A DNA stretch of 64,000 nt from Capniomyces stellatus (Eukaryota > Kickxellomycota > Harpellomycetes > Harpellales > Legeriomycetaceae). The notes below the pieces were generated by a model. The model searched no databases, had not been told where the DNA came from, and saw only the letters and a program-made list of their open reading frames with translations. Location: contig LUVW01000008.1 of assembly GCA_001661515.1 (NCBI GenBank), positions 129,232-193,231 of the forward strand, read 5' to 3'. The translations under genes were made by a program, and so were the position numbers. Positions 63,841 through 64,000 of the stretch are shown here, in pieces. The stretch's first letter is position 1; each line of letters opens with the position of its first letter.

Positions 63841-64000
63841 TCAGAGCTTAGGAGCTGAGCGTGATCCGCTCTTCCCACCATGGAGTGTAGGCCCAATGTA
63901 CTTTTCAAAGAACTTTTGGCGCATCGCATCACCTGTCCCATCTCTGTTCAATGGCTCATCCAATGCACGGGCCATGTAGTCTTCGTACACCTTGCCGTCG
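63841..64000 (-). CDS. Acyl-CoA oxidase, copy D (3' end only, ends PKL)
   Basis: The last 52 codons and stop of a fourth oxidase on the minus strand, cut by the window edge. It ends SAPKL-TGA like copy A, and the first bases of its 3' flank also resemble A (TCAGAGCTTAGGAGC), but it shares C-type bases elsewhere (for example GTAGGCCC rather than GTAGGTCC). The array therefore continues to the right. Confidence 0.9.
   Translation of the reverse strand, partial: DGKVYEDYMARALDEPLNRDGTGDAMRQKFFEKYIGPTLHGGKSGSRSAPKL

Overview
The window is nuclear DNA of a fungus. It is AT-rich, its genes are interrupted by spliceosomal introns of roughly 50 to 300 bases with GTAAG(T/A/C)-type donors and TAG/CAG acceptors, and its gene set is fungal (CYP51/Erg11, Bzz1, Vps68, ZRC1-type zinc transporter, peroxisomal acyl-CoA oxidases). 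I cannot name the species. The AT-rich composition, intron load and a Snapin-like BLOC-1 subunit would suit an early-diverging, non-yeast lineage, but that is inference. Exon models were built by hand by reading splice signals and keeping the protein frame across every junction; every spliced model given has a length divisible by three. No tRNA, rRNA, CRISPR array or transposon was recognised.

Layout, left to right. 0-8 kb: a Snapin-like coiled-coil protein (+), TRM5 tRNA m1G37 methyltransferase (-, 7 exons) and the ESCRT-III ATPase VPS4 (+, 7 exons). 9-13 kb: two paralogous PQ-loop membrane proteins, tail to tail, with identical lengths for their first three exons. 14-20 kb: RIO1 kinase (-) and a 675-residue low-complexity protein (-) with an N-terminal C-x2-C/H-x-C motif. 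20-23 kb: no gene recognised. 23-29 kb: a CDF zinc transporter with a His-rich loop (+) and intronless CYP51/ERG11 (+). 29-32 kb: a mitochondrial-type t6A dehydratase, Tcd family (-). 34-37 kb: intronless eIF3f (+) and a bestrophin/UPF0187 channel (-). 38-43 kb: a 1279-residue Ctf4/Mcl1/WDHD1 replisome protein (-). 44 kb: a small secreted protein with Lys-Arg sites (-). 46-51 kb: VPS68 (+) and BZZ1 (-, 11 exons).

52-64 kb is the striking part: an array of peroxisomal acyl-CoA oxidase genes, all on the minus strand, with three complete copies (A, B, C) and the 3' end of a fourth (D) cut by the window edge. A segment of about 4.05 kb is repeated in direct tandem with no difference seen by eye. 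The middle gene B is a chimera: its 5' part equals A and its 3' part equals C, with the exchange point confined to a 36-bp shared window. This is the expected product of an unequal crossover between two older paralogues. The paralogues also differ in the C-terminal tripeptide: SKL (canonical PTS1) in B and C, PKL in A and D.

Functional links: VPS4 and VPS68 both act in endosomal ESCRT sorting and BZZ1 in endocytic actin assembly. TRM5 and Tcd both modify position 37 of tRNAs. RIO1 and eIF3f serve 40S maturation and initiation. Apart from the oxidase array and the PQ-loop pair, the neighbours look like unrelated housekeeping genes rather than a pathway cluster. Intergenic DNA carries several isolated G or C homopolymer tracts, three of them with the pattern C6-7 T C6-7, and one assembly gap (an N at 8936).
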